Shown: positions 45,564 through 55,936 of the stretch, piece by piece | Layout of the letters: each line of letters begins with the position of its first letter | Numbering within the stretch: the first letter of the stretch is position 1 | NCBI GenBank assembly: GCA_904066235.2 | Contig: CAJFCV020000006.1 | Span: 11,532,001 to 11,596,000, forward strand | Direction of reading: 5' to 3' | Origin: Bursaphelenchus xylophilus | Lineage: Eukaryota; Nematoda; Chromadorea; Rhabditida; Aphelenchoididae | DNA: 64,000 nt | Notes under the pieces: model-generated | The model's input: the letters and a program-made list of their open reading frames with translations, nothing else | Database searches by the model: none | Told to the model about the DNA's origin: nothing | Position numbers and translations under genes: made by a program

Positions 45564-47099
45564 CTACTCTACCCAGCCCTTTGACCCCACCTTTCCATAG
45601 TTTCCTTCATCAACAATAGTGACAACACTCCTCTTCTCCGCCTTCTTATCGCTCATTTTCTCCGCCGCCTTGGACTTGAGCTTCTCCTTCAACGCGTTGT
45701 AATCGTGTCTCCAGACGCTGAAATTCTTCCTTGGCTGAAGCAGCAGCAGCAAAATCGAGACTGCCGCAACGCCGAGCAGCGAATACTGCCAAACCTCGGC
45801 CCTTCTCTCCTTGGCCTTGGCCAATCGGGCGGGCCGATCGTAGTCCAGCATGTACAAGTCTTCGTCGTAGATCTCGTAGATGCGGGGATCGATTTCCGCC
45901 CAAAACATCCACGACCAGTCGTAGATGGGGGCCTCGTTCAGCGAGGAGTTGGCCCAACGGCGATGGGTCTCGATGACTTCCGCTGAAATTGTTTTTTTGA
46001 ATAGTTTTGAATGACAATTTTTCCGCCATTCAGGCAACATTTTGGCATTGTGTTTATGGCTGGTTTTAGGGTGTTTTATCGCTGCCAGCAAACATTTCGG
46101 ACATCAAAAAATCTTTTCGATCCATATGGAGTCATAAACACAACTTGTTGCACAATGCCAAGAACCCAAAATTGGCACTTCAAGTTTTCGTTTTGAGATT
46201 AAAAAAAGGTTTTTCGGAAGGGGTAGGCCCAAAATTTTCAATCTCAGTCCCGATGTACGACCCCAAAAATCAGGTCTAGCCCCGAGCTTGGCCAGAGAAA
46301 AGGTAGCCCATTCCGGAACTTGCAAAGCCCGGCACGTCAAGATTTTGCGCTGAAAGGGTTATCTATCAACACGAAAGTTGGCATTCTGTCTCCGCTTTTG
46401 AAAGTGTCCAAAAAATCCGTCACAGTGACGGTTTTTTTGGACAAGGTCAGACAAAAGGCGAAATATTGCGTAAAATGAAGAGATTTTCTATCTCGAAACT
46501 GGCTCATTCGATTTTTTTTCGTTTTAGGCTCAAAAAATCCGCCTTGTTCCAGACTATGTTTCAAACTTCAAACAGGGGCGAGGGAAAATCTTGGAGAAAT
46601 CGACAAAATTGCAACATTTTTTAAGCGTTGTCAGTTTAGGCTTCAAACAGATAGAAGACGAGCAATTTTTTCTATGAAACATACATATATGGTGAGGTTA
46701 AGCAGGAGTCCAGCTTCAAATTTATGTATGCAATAGACCCATTCTACCCCGTCTTTCATGTGTAATCAGGTTATCTTTGAGCTAAACCAGAATGCCAAGA
46801 ATTTTTCATTGCTTGAGCGCTTTTGTTCTACTTTTTCTTGACGTGCCCGGCCCTTGCCATGTCTGCCGGCATGAATTTATAGACGCTTTTTACCGCTAGA
46901 ACTTATCCGCTCCGCAGCAAATCCCCCGCTTACGTGCCATGTCCTTGAAGCCCCAAGTATTCGGCTTCAGCCTCCAATTGCAATGCCAATCAGTCCCGTT
47001 CTCTCGCTCGCACGGAAACGCGATGTAATGCCGGGCAAATGCTGTGGAATCACAGGCCGAAACGATCAAAATAACATATAGATTTTGGGTCGACAACAT
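45564..47099 (-). CDS. Unknown single-pass membrane protein with signal peptide
   Basis: Two exons, 194 aa: 47099-46934 and 45982-45564 (TAG), joined in phase 1. The N-terminus (MLSTQNLYVILIVSACDSTAFA) is a plausible signal peptide. The extracellular part has two or three Cys (AFPCER, WHCNW) and aromatic-rich stretches (YDWSWMFWAEIDPRIYEIYDEDLY). The membrane segment YSLLGVAAVSILLLLL (about residues 122-137) is followed by a basic cytosolic tail (KEKLKSKAAEKMSDKKAEKR). This gives a type I topology. I do not recognise the family. It sits head-to-tail with the five-segment membrane gene on the same strand, with a minisatellite and a transposon between them. Confidence 0.75.
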
Positions 47100-49440
47100 T
47101 TTTTGTCAAAAATTATTGTCCAGAAAAGGATTGAGAGTGTCTTTTTGAGATTTTTTCGCTGGATAAATGTTTAATTCTCCGCGCAGCCATTGACAAATAA
47201 TTGACCGAGACAAAGTCATTGGTTACTGTAGATATTAATTGCGCGCGCAGACATGTTTGGGGTCTTTTATTGCTTTGAAGGTCGGATAAATTACACATCT
47301 TTACAAGCTGTTTTATATATTTAAAAAATAAGTACCTTCATAATGAATCCTAACTAGTAATTAACGATCCAAAAAGAGGCTTCAAATCGAACCCAACCAA
47401 TTATAAAACATGGTACAACCTTAGAGGGGAAGTACTCCAAGTGCGACGCTCAGATTTTCTTTAAACTTTGCACACACATCGGGTATGGACTAAATATCAA
47501 TTCCTGAAAGTTTTAGCTCGCGCTTTGCCGGCGCCGCCGAGATATCGAACGATTTTTGCCGTCGAGAGAGCACGCTAAACGTGGAGAGCGGTCAGAGAGA
47601 AAAACGCTTTTCGGCCATAACTTTGGCAGTTTCGTGCGGAAAAATTTGATTTTTTGTAGAAACATTGTCCTTTACGGTAGAAATAGGTATGAAACTTTTC
47701 GTGTTAAAAATCGGCAAAAAGTCCTAAACTCTGGCCGACTTTTTATCAAAAAATCTCGATTGTTTCTGCAAAGCGCGAGCTAGGATTCTCGCATATACCT
47801 TACAAGGAAAGTACTTTTATGGGGCCTCCTACTTTTTGACGGGACATATCTCAAAAAACCAGAAAAAATGCGCTGATCAAGGATATATAAATCTCATATT
47901 CTTGATTTTTCTTAAAAAATTGCATACTTGTACACCCCTTTAATTACTGTAAATAACCCTCTATGATGTGGGGATTCCAACGGTGGCAAAATCATGGCTG
48001 GCGAGTATTTATCTTGCTACATCTTCCTTTACTACAGGTTTAAACCCTTGTTCTTTCGGACTTGTGCAGAGCGCTGTGAAAGCAATTACAATTGCCCTGA
48101 TTTGCTCATTAATCGCCATTTTGTTCGACATTTTCCCACACATTCTTGTGAGTTCCTGAACCCCCGTAAACATATAGAAAAACGTGTGAAACGTTCCCTC
48201 CAGGTATGTGTTCATAAATCTCCGAACAAGGCTGGCTTCAACATTTTTTTCAATTAATTAAAGAGTGGTAGGAATTGAAAGCAGCGAGCGCAATTTTCCA
48301 CTGGGAATTCTATTTCAATCCCCAGAGTGCTCATCAAAACGTATACCATCTGAATACATGGACAGCATTTGTTTCAGCGTCTGCTTTACACGTTCGAAAC
48401 GTTTGTAAGGCAATATAAGTTTGTCGAGAAAATAATGTGTGGATTCTTTTGAGCCACGTTTTATCCGATCAAAAAATTTCGTCCAATTTTCAAAGTGTAA
48501 GTTTTAACACTAACAAGGGAAGTACTCCTAGTGCGACGCTCAGATTTTGATGAAACTTGGCACAAATTTAGAATGATTTTTTCTAAGACATGTATATGCG
48601 AGAATCCTAGCTCGCGCGTTGCAGAAACAACCAAGATTTTTACTACGAAAGTGGGCGAAAATTTGACACTTTTTGCCAAATTTCGGCACGAAAAGTTTAC
48701 CTTGAAGGATAATGTTTCTACAAAAAATCAAATTTTTCCGCACGAAACAGCCAAAGTTATGGCCAAAAAGGTGTTTTCTCGCTGACGGCTCTCCCCATTT
48801 AGCGTGCTCTCTCGGCGGCAAAGATCGTTCGATATCTCGGCGGCGCCTGCAAAGCGCGAGCTAAAGCTTTCGGGAATTGATATTTAGTCCATACCCGACG
48901 TGTGTGCAAAATTTAAAGAAAATCTGAGCGTCGCACTTGGGGTACTTCCCCTGTAAATTGAAACAGGTTGTGTAAAATTTTAATCGCAAAACATGTCATC
49001 TATTCAAAAAAAGTTAGCGTGACTTCGAAAAAACGGACTCCTCGGTCTCAATCCTTCCCCTATAAAGTTGCTCTTTGTGAACTCCCTCTGCAAAATTAAT
49101 TTATGGAACCACTAATTAGGTCACCAGTAATTACTATGTTAAATATTTTGCCAACTTTTACAAACGGCTTTATCTCTTTTTGAGGCCTTTTTTCAGCTCT
49201 TTAATTAGTTCGCTTTTTCCATTTTTTGTAAACGCTAAGCAGATTGCCATAAACCTTACGGTTTCTTAAAAAAAGGTTAGCAAATAGTCACTTATTATTC
49301 CGCCTCCAAGTACTTTAAACCTTCATAAACGTTTTATTTGAGCATGGTACTTTGAGGGCCTTTTCTTCACTTTTCGGGTGACAGTTCGGGTCAACGATAT
49401 TTGGGGCTAAATCGATTTGTCATTGGCTCCCAAGGGTACA
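47100..49440. repeat. Intergenic with two AGTACTCC-family copies
   Basis: Copies at about 47424-47800 and 48512-48956 in opposite layouts, and a single arm of the ACAAGGAAAGTACTT hairpin family at about 47803-47940. No convincing gene. A short open frame near 47994-48254 with several Cys has no splice or start support. Confidence 0.5.
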
Positions 49441-49442
49441 AT

Positions 49443-49684
49443 GAGAGACCTGATCCAGTGGCAAAAAGCGAGCCAGTTTGCATCCAGGAAGTATCAAAAA
49501 ATGTGGCAAAATACCTCCCTCTCCAAGTGAAAAAACTCAGATTTCAAAAACTCGCCCGCTCTTTTTGTGAGGCGCTCTTCAAATCGGAATTTTTTCACTT
49601 GGAGAGGGAGGCATTTTGCCACATTTTTGATACTTCCCGGATGCAAAACGGGACGTTTTTTGCCACTGGATCAAGTCCCCTACT
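49443..49684. mobile_element. CAGTGGGGGACCTGATCCAG-family element
   Basis: Hairpin of about 240 bp with arms GACCTGATCCAGTGGCAAAA and its inverse. Ends are diverged from the copy at 23810. Confidence 0.7.
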
Positions 49685-49861
49685 GTAGTACTCCAAGTGC
49701 GACGTTCAGGTTTTCTTTAAACTTTGCACACACTTTGGACATTGGCCACATATCATTAACTTCTGCCATGAGAGTTTAAGCAGCCGCTTTGCGGCCGAGA
49801 GAGTACGCAAGACGCGGAGAGCGGGTGGGCTCAGAGAAAAGCGTTTCTTTTGTATGCTTGT

Positions 49862-49935
49862 CAACTATGTTGGAGAAGCATTGGTCTCTGATAGCTATCG
49901 TCAAAAATAAATGAGAAATTTTTGAAATTTGCTAA
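49862..49935 (+). pseudogene. Relic of the Srsx-like receptor's exon 2
   Basis: Matches the 3' end of receptor exon 2 and the start of the following intron ('ctatgttgg', 'gcattggt', 'gtcaaaaataa', 'tgagaa'). The frame is broken and the donor GTGAG has become ATGAG. This is a trace of a third receptor copy. Confidence 0.6.
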
Positions 49936-50940
49936 AGGATAGGGTCCCAAGTGCAAGGTTTTCTTATAAAAGTTTTCTTTAAATTTTGCATATATTTTGG
50001 GTATAGCGCTCATATCAATTCCTGAAAGTTTTAGCTCTCGCTTTGCATGGAGAGTCGAGATATTGAATGATCTTTGCGGTCGAGAGAGTACGCGAAAGGA
50101 GGAGTGCGCCCACAGGAAAACAATTTTTGGCCGTATCTTTGCCAATTTCGCATGGAAAAAGTTGATTTTTTGTGGAAACATTACACTCTGTGGTAGAAAT
50201 AGGCATGAGATTTTTTATGCCAAAATTCGCAAAAAAAATGTCATATTTTTTCCAAATTTCGACCTAAAATCTCGGTCGCTTCTGCAAAGCGTTAGCTAGG
50301 AGAGTGGTATGCCTTACAATTAGAAAAAATCATTCTAAATTTGCATCAATTTTCATCCCTGTTAGTCAATAAAATTATCAGAATGAGCTCGTTTTTCCGG
50401 TCCCAAAGCGAAAACATTTCAAATTTTATTGAATTTCTCGTACTAATAGCCGCAAATTTTTTTTTCTTTTTTTTCCATATGAGCGTAATTTGTTTACAGT
50501 TCAAACACCAGCCAGTTTTGTTGGCACACCTGAAAATGTCAGCTCAGAAATGTGATGCCGAAATGTTGTCGTAAAATATGCAAAGAAATTGGAAAATCTA
50601 CTTTTACCACTAAATTTAATAAAAATTAAATGAATGTTTAAAAATTGTTTATGTATCTACCAGTTCGCCCCCATACGAATTGCAATCCGTATGGGCTCTT
50701 ACGTTTTTCGTGGCGGGCGGATTGGAACCTGAAAAAGTCAAAATAAACTTGGCAAGCGCGCTCCAGGACCGTTCGGTTCGGCTTCTTTTTTCTGTCGGAA
50801 GGGAGAAAAGACCTCAAAATATTTTGTAAAACACTAAGCGATCGTACAGCGGCGGATCGGATCCAGTGGCAAAAAAGTACGATTTTTGGATTTTTTCATT
50901 CGTTTTGTTTGGAATATTGGTAAAATTAGGTAAAATACGA
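49936..50940. repeat. AGTACTCC-family copy and unassigned DNA
   Basis: A copy of the AGTACTCC family covers about 49687-50340, split by the receptor relic. About 50340-50940 shows no gene or repeat that I can identify with confidence. Confidence 0.45.
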
Positions 50941-51500
50941 CTGATCTATCTTTGTCATCCTTTTTACTCTCTTTCTGGTCTTTTTGGTACAGTTTTGGGT
51001 GATTTATGTTATACGTGACTCTCGAGTTCGCGTCCCACCACGAAAACTTGGACCGTCCGGAAACTGGCTGAAAATCACGTAAAGCTGATCTATCATCCTT
51101 TTTACTCTCTTTCTAGTCTTTTTGGTACAGTTTTGGGGGGATTTATGTTGTACATGACTCTCGAGTTTGAGTCCCATCACGAAAACTTGGACCGTCCGGA
51201 AACTGGCTGAAAATTACGTAAAACTGATCTATCATCCTTTTTACTCTCTTTCTGGTCTTTTTGGTACAGTTTTTTTGGGGGATTTATGTTATACATGACG
51301 CTCGAGTCTGAGTCCCACCACGAAAACTTGGACCGTCCGGAAACTGGCTGAAAATCACGTAAAACTGATCTATCATCCTTTTTACTCTCTTTCTGGTCTT
51401 TTTGGTACAGTTTTTTGGGGGATTTATGTTATACATGACGCTCGAGTTTGAGTCCCACCACGAAAACTTGGACCGTCCGGAAACTGGCTGAAAATCACGT
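50941..51500. repeat. Tandem repeats of about 141 bp
   Basis: Four units starting CTGATCTATC at 50941, 51085, 51224 and 51365. Each contains TCCCACCACGAAAACTTGGA and TTTACTCTCTTTCTGGTC. Confidence 0.85.
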
Positions 51501-51518
51501 AAAACGGCTATTACAGTG

Positions 51519-51762
51519 ACGGACCGGATCCAGTGGCAAACACGTACCATTTTGCATCCGGGAAGTATAAAAAATGTGGCAAAATGCCTCACTTCTCCAA
51601 GTAAAAAACTCCTTTTTGAAGGGCGGTCTTCGCAAAAAGAGCGAGCGAGCTCTTGAAATCGGAGTTTTTTCGCTTGAATAGGGAGGTATTTTGCTGCATT
51701 TTTGGTGCTTCCCGAATGCAAAATGACACGTTTTTTTCCACTGGGTCATGTCCGCCACTGTA
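51519..51762. mobile_element. CAGTGG…GGATCCAGTGGC-family element
   Basis: Hairpin of about 244 bp of the same family as 23810-24067, directly after the 141-bp tandem array. The last tandem unit runs into its left end. Confidence 0.7.
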
Positions 51763-51953
51763 TTCGGAAGAGTTGGCCATAGTTTTCGCTCAATTATGTC
51801 GACTTCCAGAGGCCGGTGGAGGCAAAAAAAAATCATATGGAAAGCTTTGCCAAGTCTCCGCCGGGCCTTGGCCGTGCGTCCAACGGCTTCGCCAAGTCCC
51901 GTAGGCATATCGTAAAAGCTTTGACGCCATTTTTTCTTGTCTTTTCCACTTGC

Positions 51954-52114
51954 TATCAGTCTGTCGGGAAAATAATGAGCACTCTGTCGCATCGAAAATC
52001 GTATTGCCGCAGAGAGAGTGAATTGTGTCACGGAGAAAATCGAATTGATTTTTCACTTCAGCGACAGGATTGGCACAGCGAAATTGTCCTTATTACTTTC
52101 CCGACAGACTGATA
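51954..52114. mobile_element. TATCAGTCTGTCGGG element, complete
   Basis: 161-bp copy with both ends, lying 220 bp upstream of receptor 2. Confidence 0.75.
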
Positions 52115-52334
52115 TTACATTCATGTAAAAATTTTAATAATTTTTTCGGTGCTATATTTTTTCTAAAGTCCATAGCTCCTTGCCGCTTGGCCAAAACCCC
52201 ATTTTGCACCGTGCATTTCACCTGTTACGCAGATTTCGCACCGTGCCTCAAAAGTATCGCCGTGACGTGAAAAAAGCGAAGTACGAAAAGCAAAAAAAAA
52301 TCTCGTGAATTTCGAAGACACAGTTTTTCCAGCC

Positions 52335-55300
52335 ATGTCAACGGCAGAATCACCGCAACTAACCAATCTTCCATATAAGGGCAAGTTTTCGTCGTTGGGG
52401 AATCAGCATGTAAGGAGTGACAAATTGATGATTTTTGTTGTAAAATACGAGCAATTTAAATTCCCTTTTACATTTGCAACACATGTTTTCAGCTCTACCA
52501 AACCTACTACGGTCAAGGAGTTTGCATTGAGATGTTGTTCATCCCTATAATTTATTTCTGCTTTATGCTTCTCAGCTATGTTGGGAATGCATTGGTGCTA
52601 ATAGCAACAGTCAAAAATAAGTGAGAAGTTTTTAAAATTGTGTCCCAAGGTGAAGTACTCCAAGTGCGACACTCAAATTTTGTTTGAATTTTTAAATTTT
52701 GAATTTCCCGCCAAGTTTGGCCTTCTGTTTTATGACTTGTAAAAGCTGTAAATGGTCTAGAAACGAGGTTATATCTGGCTCTGCAGACACCTCCTACAAT
52801 CTTTTTATGCGTCCATGCTTATCCTACACCTTGTTTCAATCGATTCTCGGCTTTCCAGAACCCTCGTCAGCTCGAAAAGTTGGGCCGCAAAAACCTCGGT
52901 TGTTTCTGCAAAGCGCGAGCTAGAAATCTCTCAGATGCCTTTAAAATAATTCCTCTAAATTTGTGCCAAGTTTCATCAAGATCTGAGCGTCGCACTTGGA
53001 GCACTTCCCCTGCAAATAAATTCCAAAATCCAAAAAAAAAACTCTTTTTATTTCCTCCAGAAACCTGCACGGTTCCTACAACTTCCTTCTTTGTATGGTG
53101 TGCCTCGGAGATATGATGCACCTCTCCACGCACTGGCTGTATTTGGGCAACATGGCCAGCGGGCACAACTTTATTCCGTACCGTTTCTGCTTCTACGCGG
53201 ACGCCTTCTTCCAAGTGGGCGCCACTCTCTCCATTCTGATGACATTTTTCGTCGGAATCGACCGCTTGATTGGCGTCTCGTTGCCGACCATTTACAGGAA
53301 CTTGAATCTCCTCTTATACGATGGGTTCTTCATGTTCGTGGCGTTGGCGTTCTCGTTTTGGGTCTTCTACTTGGGCCTGCAACATGCGTGGGGAGAGTTC
53401 GGCGATGAGTGAGTTGGAGGGGTGGTTGCAAAGAAAGGCAAATTCCCAGTGAAGGAGTTTATACATTTTCCTCAAATTTAGCATGTATACTGTAGCTAGA
53501 ATTCATAGTGTTTCCACAAAAGTTTAGCTATCAGTTTGCAGGTGCCGCTGAGAATTTCAACGATCTTTGCTAACAATTGTAAGTTGGAGGGACATGTTTA
53601 AAAAACACCTATTGCCCGAGGGGCAATACACCAATTTTCTTCAAATTTGGCATGCATTCTTTTTGTAGCCTAAATTGCATCTCCGAAAAATTTTTGACTT
53701 GAATTTGCAGTATCTATCAAAAATTTTTTGGGTCCCACCACGAAAACCTAAAAATTTTTAAATTTTAAAAAAAGGCTCTTGACTATGAAAAACACCAGAA
53801 AGTTGTTGTTTGAGCGTATGCAACGTATGTTAAAATCCAACAAATGTTTGGGATGACCAAAAAAAATTTTTTTGGGTCCCACCACGAAAACTTGAAAATT
53901 TCAAAAATGGGCTCTTGACTATAAAGAAACACCAGAAAATTTTTGTTTGAGATTATGCAACGTATGTTAAAATCTATAAAAGATTTGGGATAATCAAGAA
54001 AAATTTTTTGGGTCCCACCACGAAAACTTGAAAATTTCAAAAATGGGCTCTTGACTATAAAAAAACACCAGAAAATTGTCGTTTGAGATTATGCAACGTA
54101 TGTTAAAATCTATAAAAGATTTGGGATAATCAAGAAAAATTTTTTGGGTCCCACCACGAAAACTTGAAAATTTCAAAAAACGCCTTATTATGTCAAAATA
54201 ACATATTCCCATTTAAACCTTTACTATTTACAAGTTTTTATCGACTGAATAATTTTTTTAGACCAGTCCAATGTCGAATAATCGACAGTTTCGGCGGGAC
54301 AGCGGGCCAAGTCTGGTTCCAAATGTGCGTGCTTGTCAACCTGCTCGACATAGTTGTCTATTCCATCGTTTGGCTTCTCCTTCGTCGCCGAGCAGGACAA
54401 TCCAATACAATGAAAAAAGTGTTCAAATCGCTGGCTGCGATCATGGTTACGGTAGTTGTGGGCTGGCTGCTGGAAGGTTTCGTTAAAGCCATCCTTTTGC
54501 CTCTGGCGAATTTCCCAATCAGCCAGTGGTACTATTGGGAGTCGATATTCGGAATTTTTATAAATGTTGCCTCAGCTTCGAATGTGTTCATCATGTATAC
54601 GTTTAGGTAGGGGTTTTAAAATTTTTCAATTTTTTTTGATTTAAAAATTTTTTTTGATTATTTTGTGGTAAAATTTGATGATCGGGTACTCTACAAAATT
54701 TTGAGCACCGATTTTCAGAATTTCAGGATATTTTTTCAAAAAAAAATTTTTTGAATTAAAAAAAATTTTTTTGATACCTATACCGCGGTATACCGAAAAT
54801 GTAGTATCAAAATTTGACTACTGGTTACTCTTCTGTTAAAATTTTTTTTTTATTTCCTCTACCCTCCAAAAAATCAATTTTATTTTTCACCGCACCGTGC
54901 AGTGCCACTTTTAGCGCAAAAATTGGACTGCACGGTGCAGTCGAATAAAATTTGATTATTTTTTTAATTATTATGTATTTTTGGATGTTATGTAGTAGAA
55001 TTTGGTGACTGGGTACTCTACAAAGTTTTGAGTACTAATTTTTTGACTTGCCAGACTTTAAAAAAAAAAAAATTTTTTTTGATTTTGAGAATTTTTTTGA
55101 AAGCCGCCCCCAAAATATAGTGTCAAAACTTGATTTCGGCATTGCTGATTACACTTCTGCTCAAAAAAAATTTTTTTATTTCCACTACCCTCCAAAAAAT
55201 CAATTTTATTTTTCACCGCACTGTGCAGTGTGACTTTTAGTGCAAAAATCGGACTGCACCGTGCAGTCAAAAAAATTTTGTTTTTGCACAGTGCGATAAA

Positions 55301-55528
55301 AATGATGCTTGAAAAAACTTTATTGTCAGTCCTTGAAACGCACTGATCAATGATTTCCAAACGTATTTTACACTCAAATTTCCAAAATTCTTCTTTTTTT
55401 GCAGTGCCGAATATCGGACGACAATTCAACGGCTAATTGGGGGAAAAGTTCCGTTTGTTCCGGTGTCCGTGCGTTCGAGAACAATGCCAGCGGGCAGTAA
55501 ATTTACCACCGTCACCAACCTCGCCTAA
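52335..55528 (+). CDS. Srsx-like serpentine receptor 2
   Basis: Five exons, 339 aa: 52335-52409, 52493-52620, 53061-53408, 54262-54606, 55405-55528 (TAA). All intron positions and phases are the same as in receptor 1. TTTTTCCAG ends two bases before the ATG, a likely trans-splice acceptor. It has seven hydrophobic segments with GN in TM1, LGD in TM2 and GIDRLIGV after TM3. The C-tail (AEYRTTIQRLIGG) is basic and Thr/Ser-rich. Differences from receptor 1 cluster in TM4 (FMFVALAFSFWVFYLG), TM6 (LAAIMVTVVVGWLLEGF) and the tail. Intron 3 carries tandem repeats instead of the foldback found in receptor 1. The gene converges on PTP gene 2. Confidence 0.9.
53724..54210. repeat. Tandem repeats of about 137 bp in receptor 2 intron 3
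   Basis: The phrase TTTTTTGGGTCCCACCACGA recurs at about 53724, 53868, 54004 and 54141. Units include 'atgcaacgtatgttaaaatc'. Related single units occur in receptor 1 intron 3 (about 36300-36410 and 37380-37590). Confidence 0.8.
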
Positions 55529-55930
55529 ATTAATTGTTTTTTAAAATAAACAATATTTTTTTTTTCAGTTTCAAAAAAAATTTCAATTTAAAAAAAAATA
55601 TATTTTTTTAATTAAAAAAATTTTTTTTTCTACTTTTCAAATTTTTTTTTTTAATTTTTTCAATTAAAAAAATTCAATTTTTCAAAAAAAAATTTTTTCA
55701 ATTAAAAAAAATTTTTTTTTACTTTTCAAAATTTTTTTCAATTTTTTCAATTTTAAAAAAAAATTTCAATTTTTCAATTAAAAAATTTCATTTTTCAAAA
55801 ATTTTTTTTTTTACTTTTCAAATTTTCCAATTTTTTCAATTTAAAAAATTTTTTTTTCTACTTTTCAACTTTTTTTTTCAATTTTTTCAATTAAAAAATT
55901 TTTTTTTTTCAAAATTCTCAAAAATCAAAG
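55529..55930. repeat. Low-complexity A/T spacer between convergent genes
   Basis: About 400 bp made almost only of runs such as TTTTTTCAATTAAAAAA. Poly(A) signals of both genes lie at its edges: AATAAA at 55545-55550 (+) and 55936-55931 (-). Confidence 0.85.
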
Positions 55931-55936
55931 TTTATT
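55931..55936 (-). terminator. Polyadenylation signal overlapping a stop codon
   Basis: The last A of the TGA stop of PTP gene 2 is the first A of AATAAA (TGAATAAA), giving almost no sequence between the stop codon and the signal. Confidence 0.6.

Noticed and set aside
47968..48257. Small Cys-containing frame
   Set aside because: It lies among repeats, without supporting start, splice sites or poly(A) signal, and overlaps another equally open frame.
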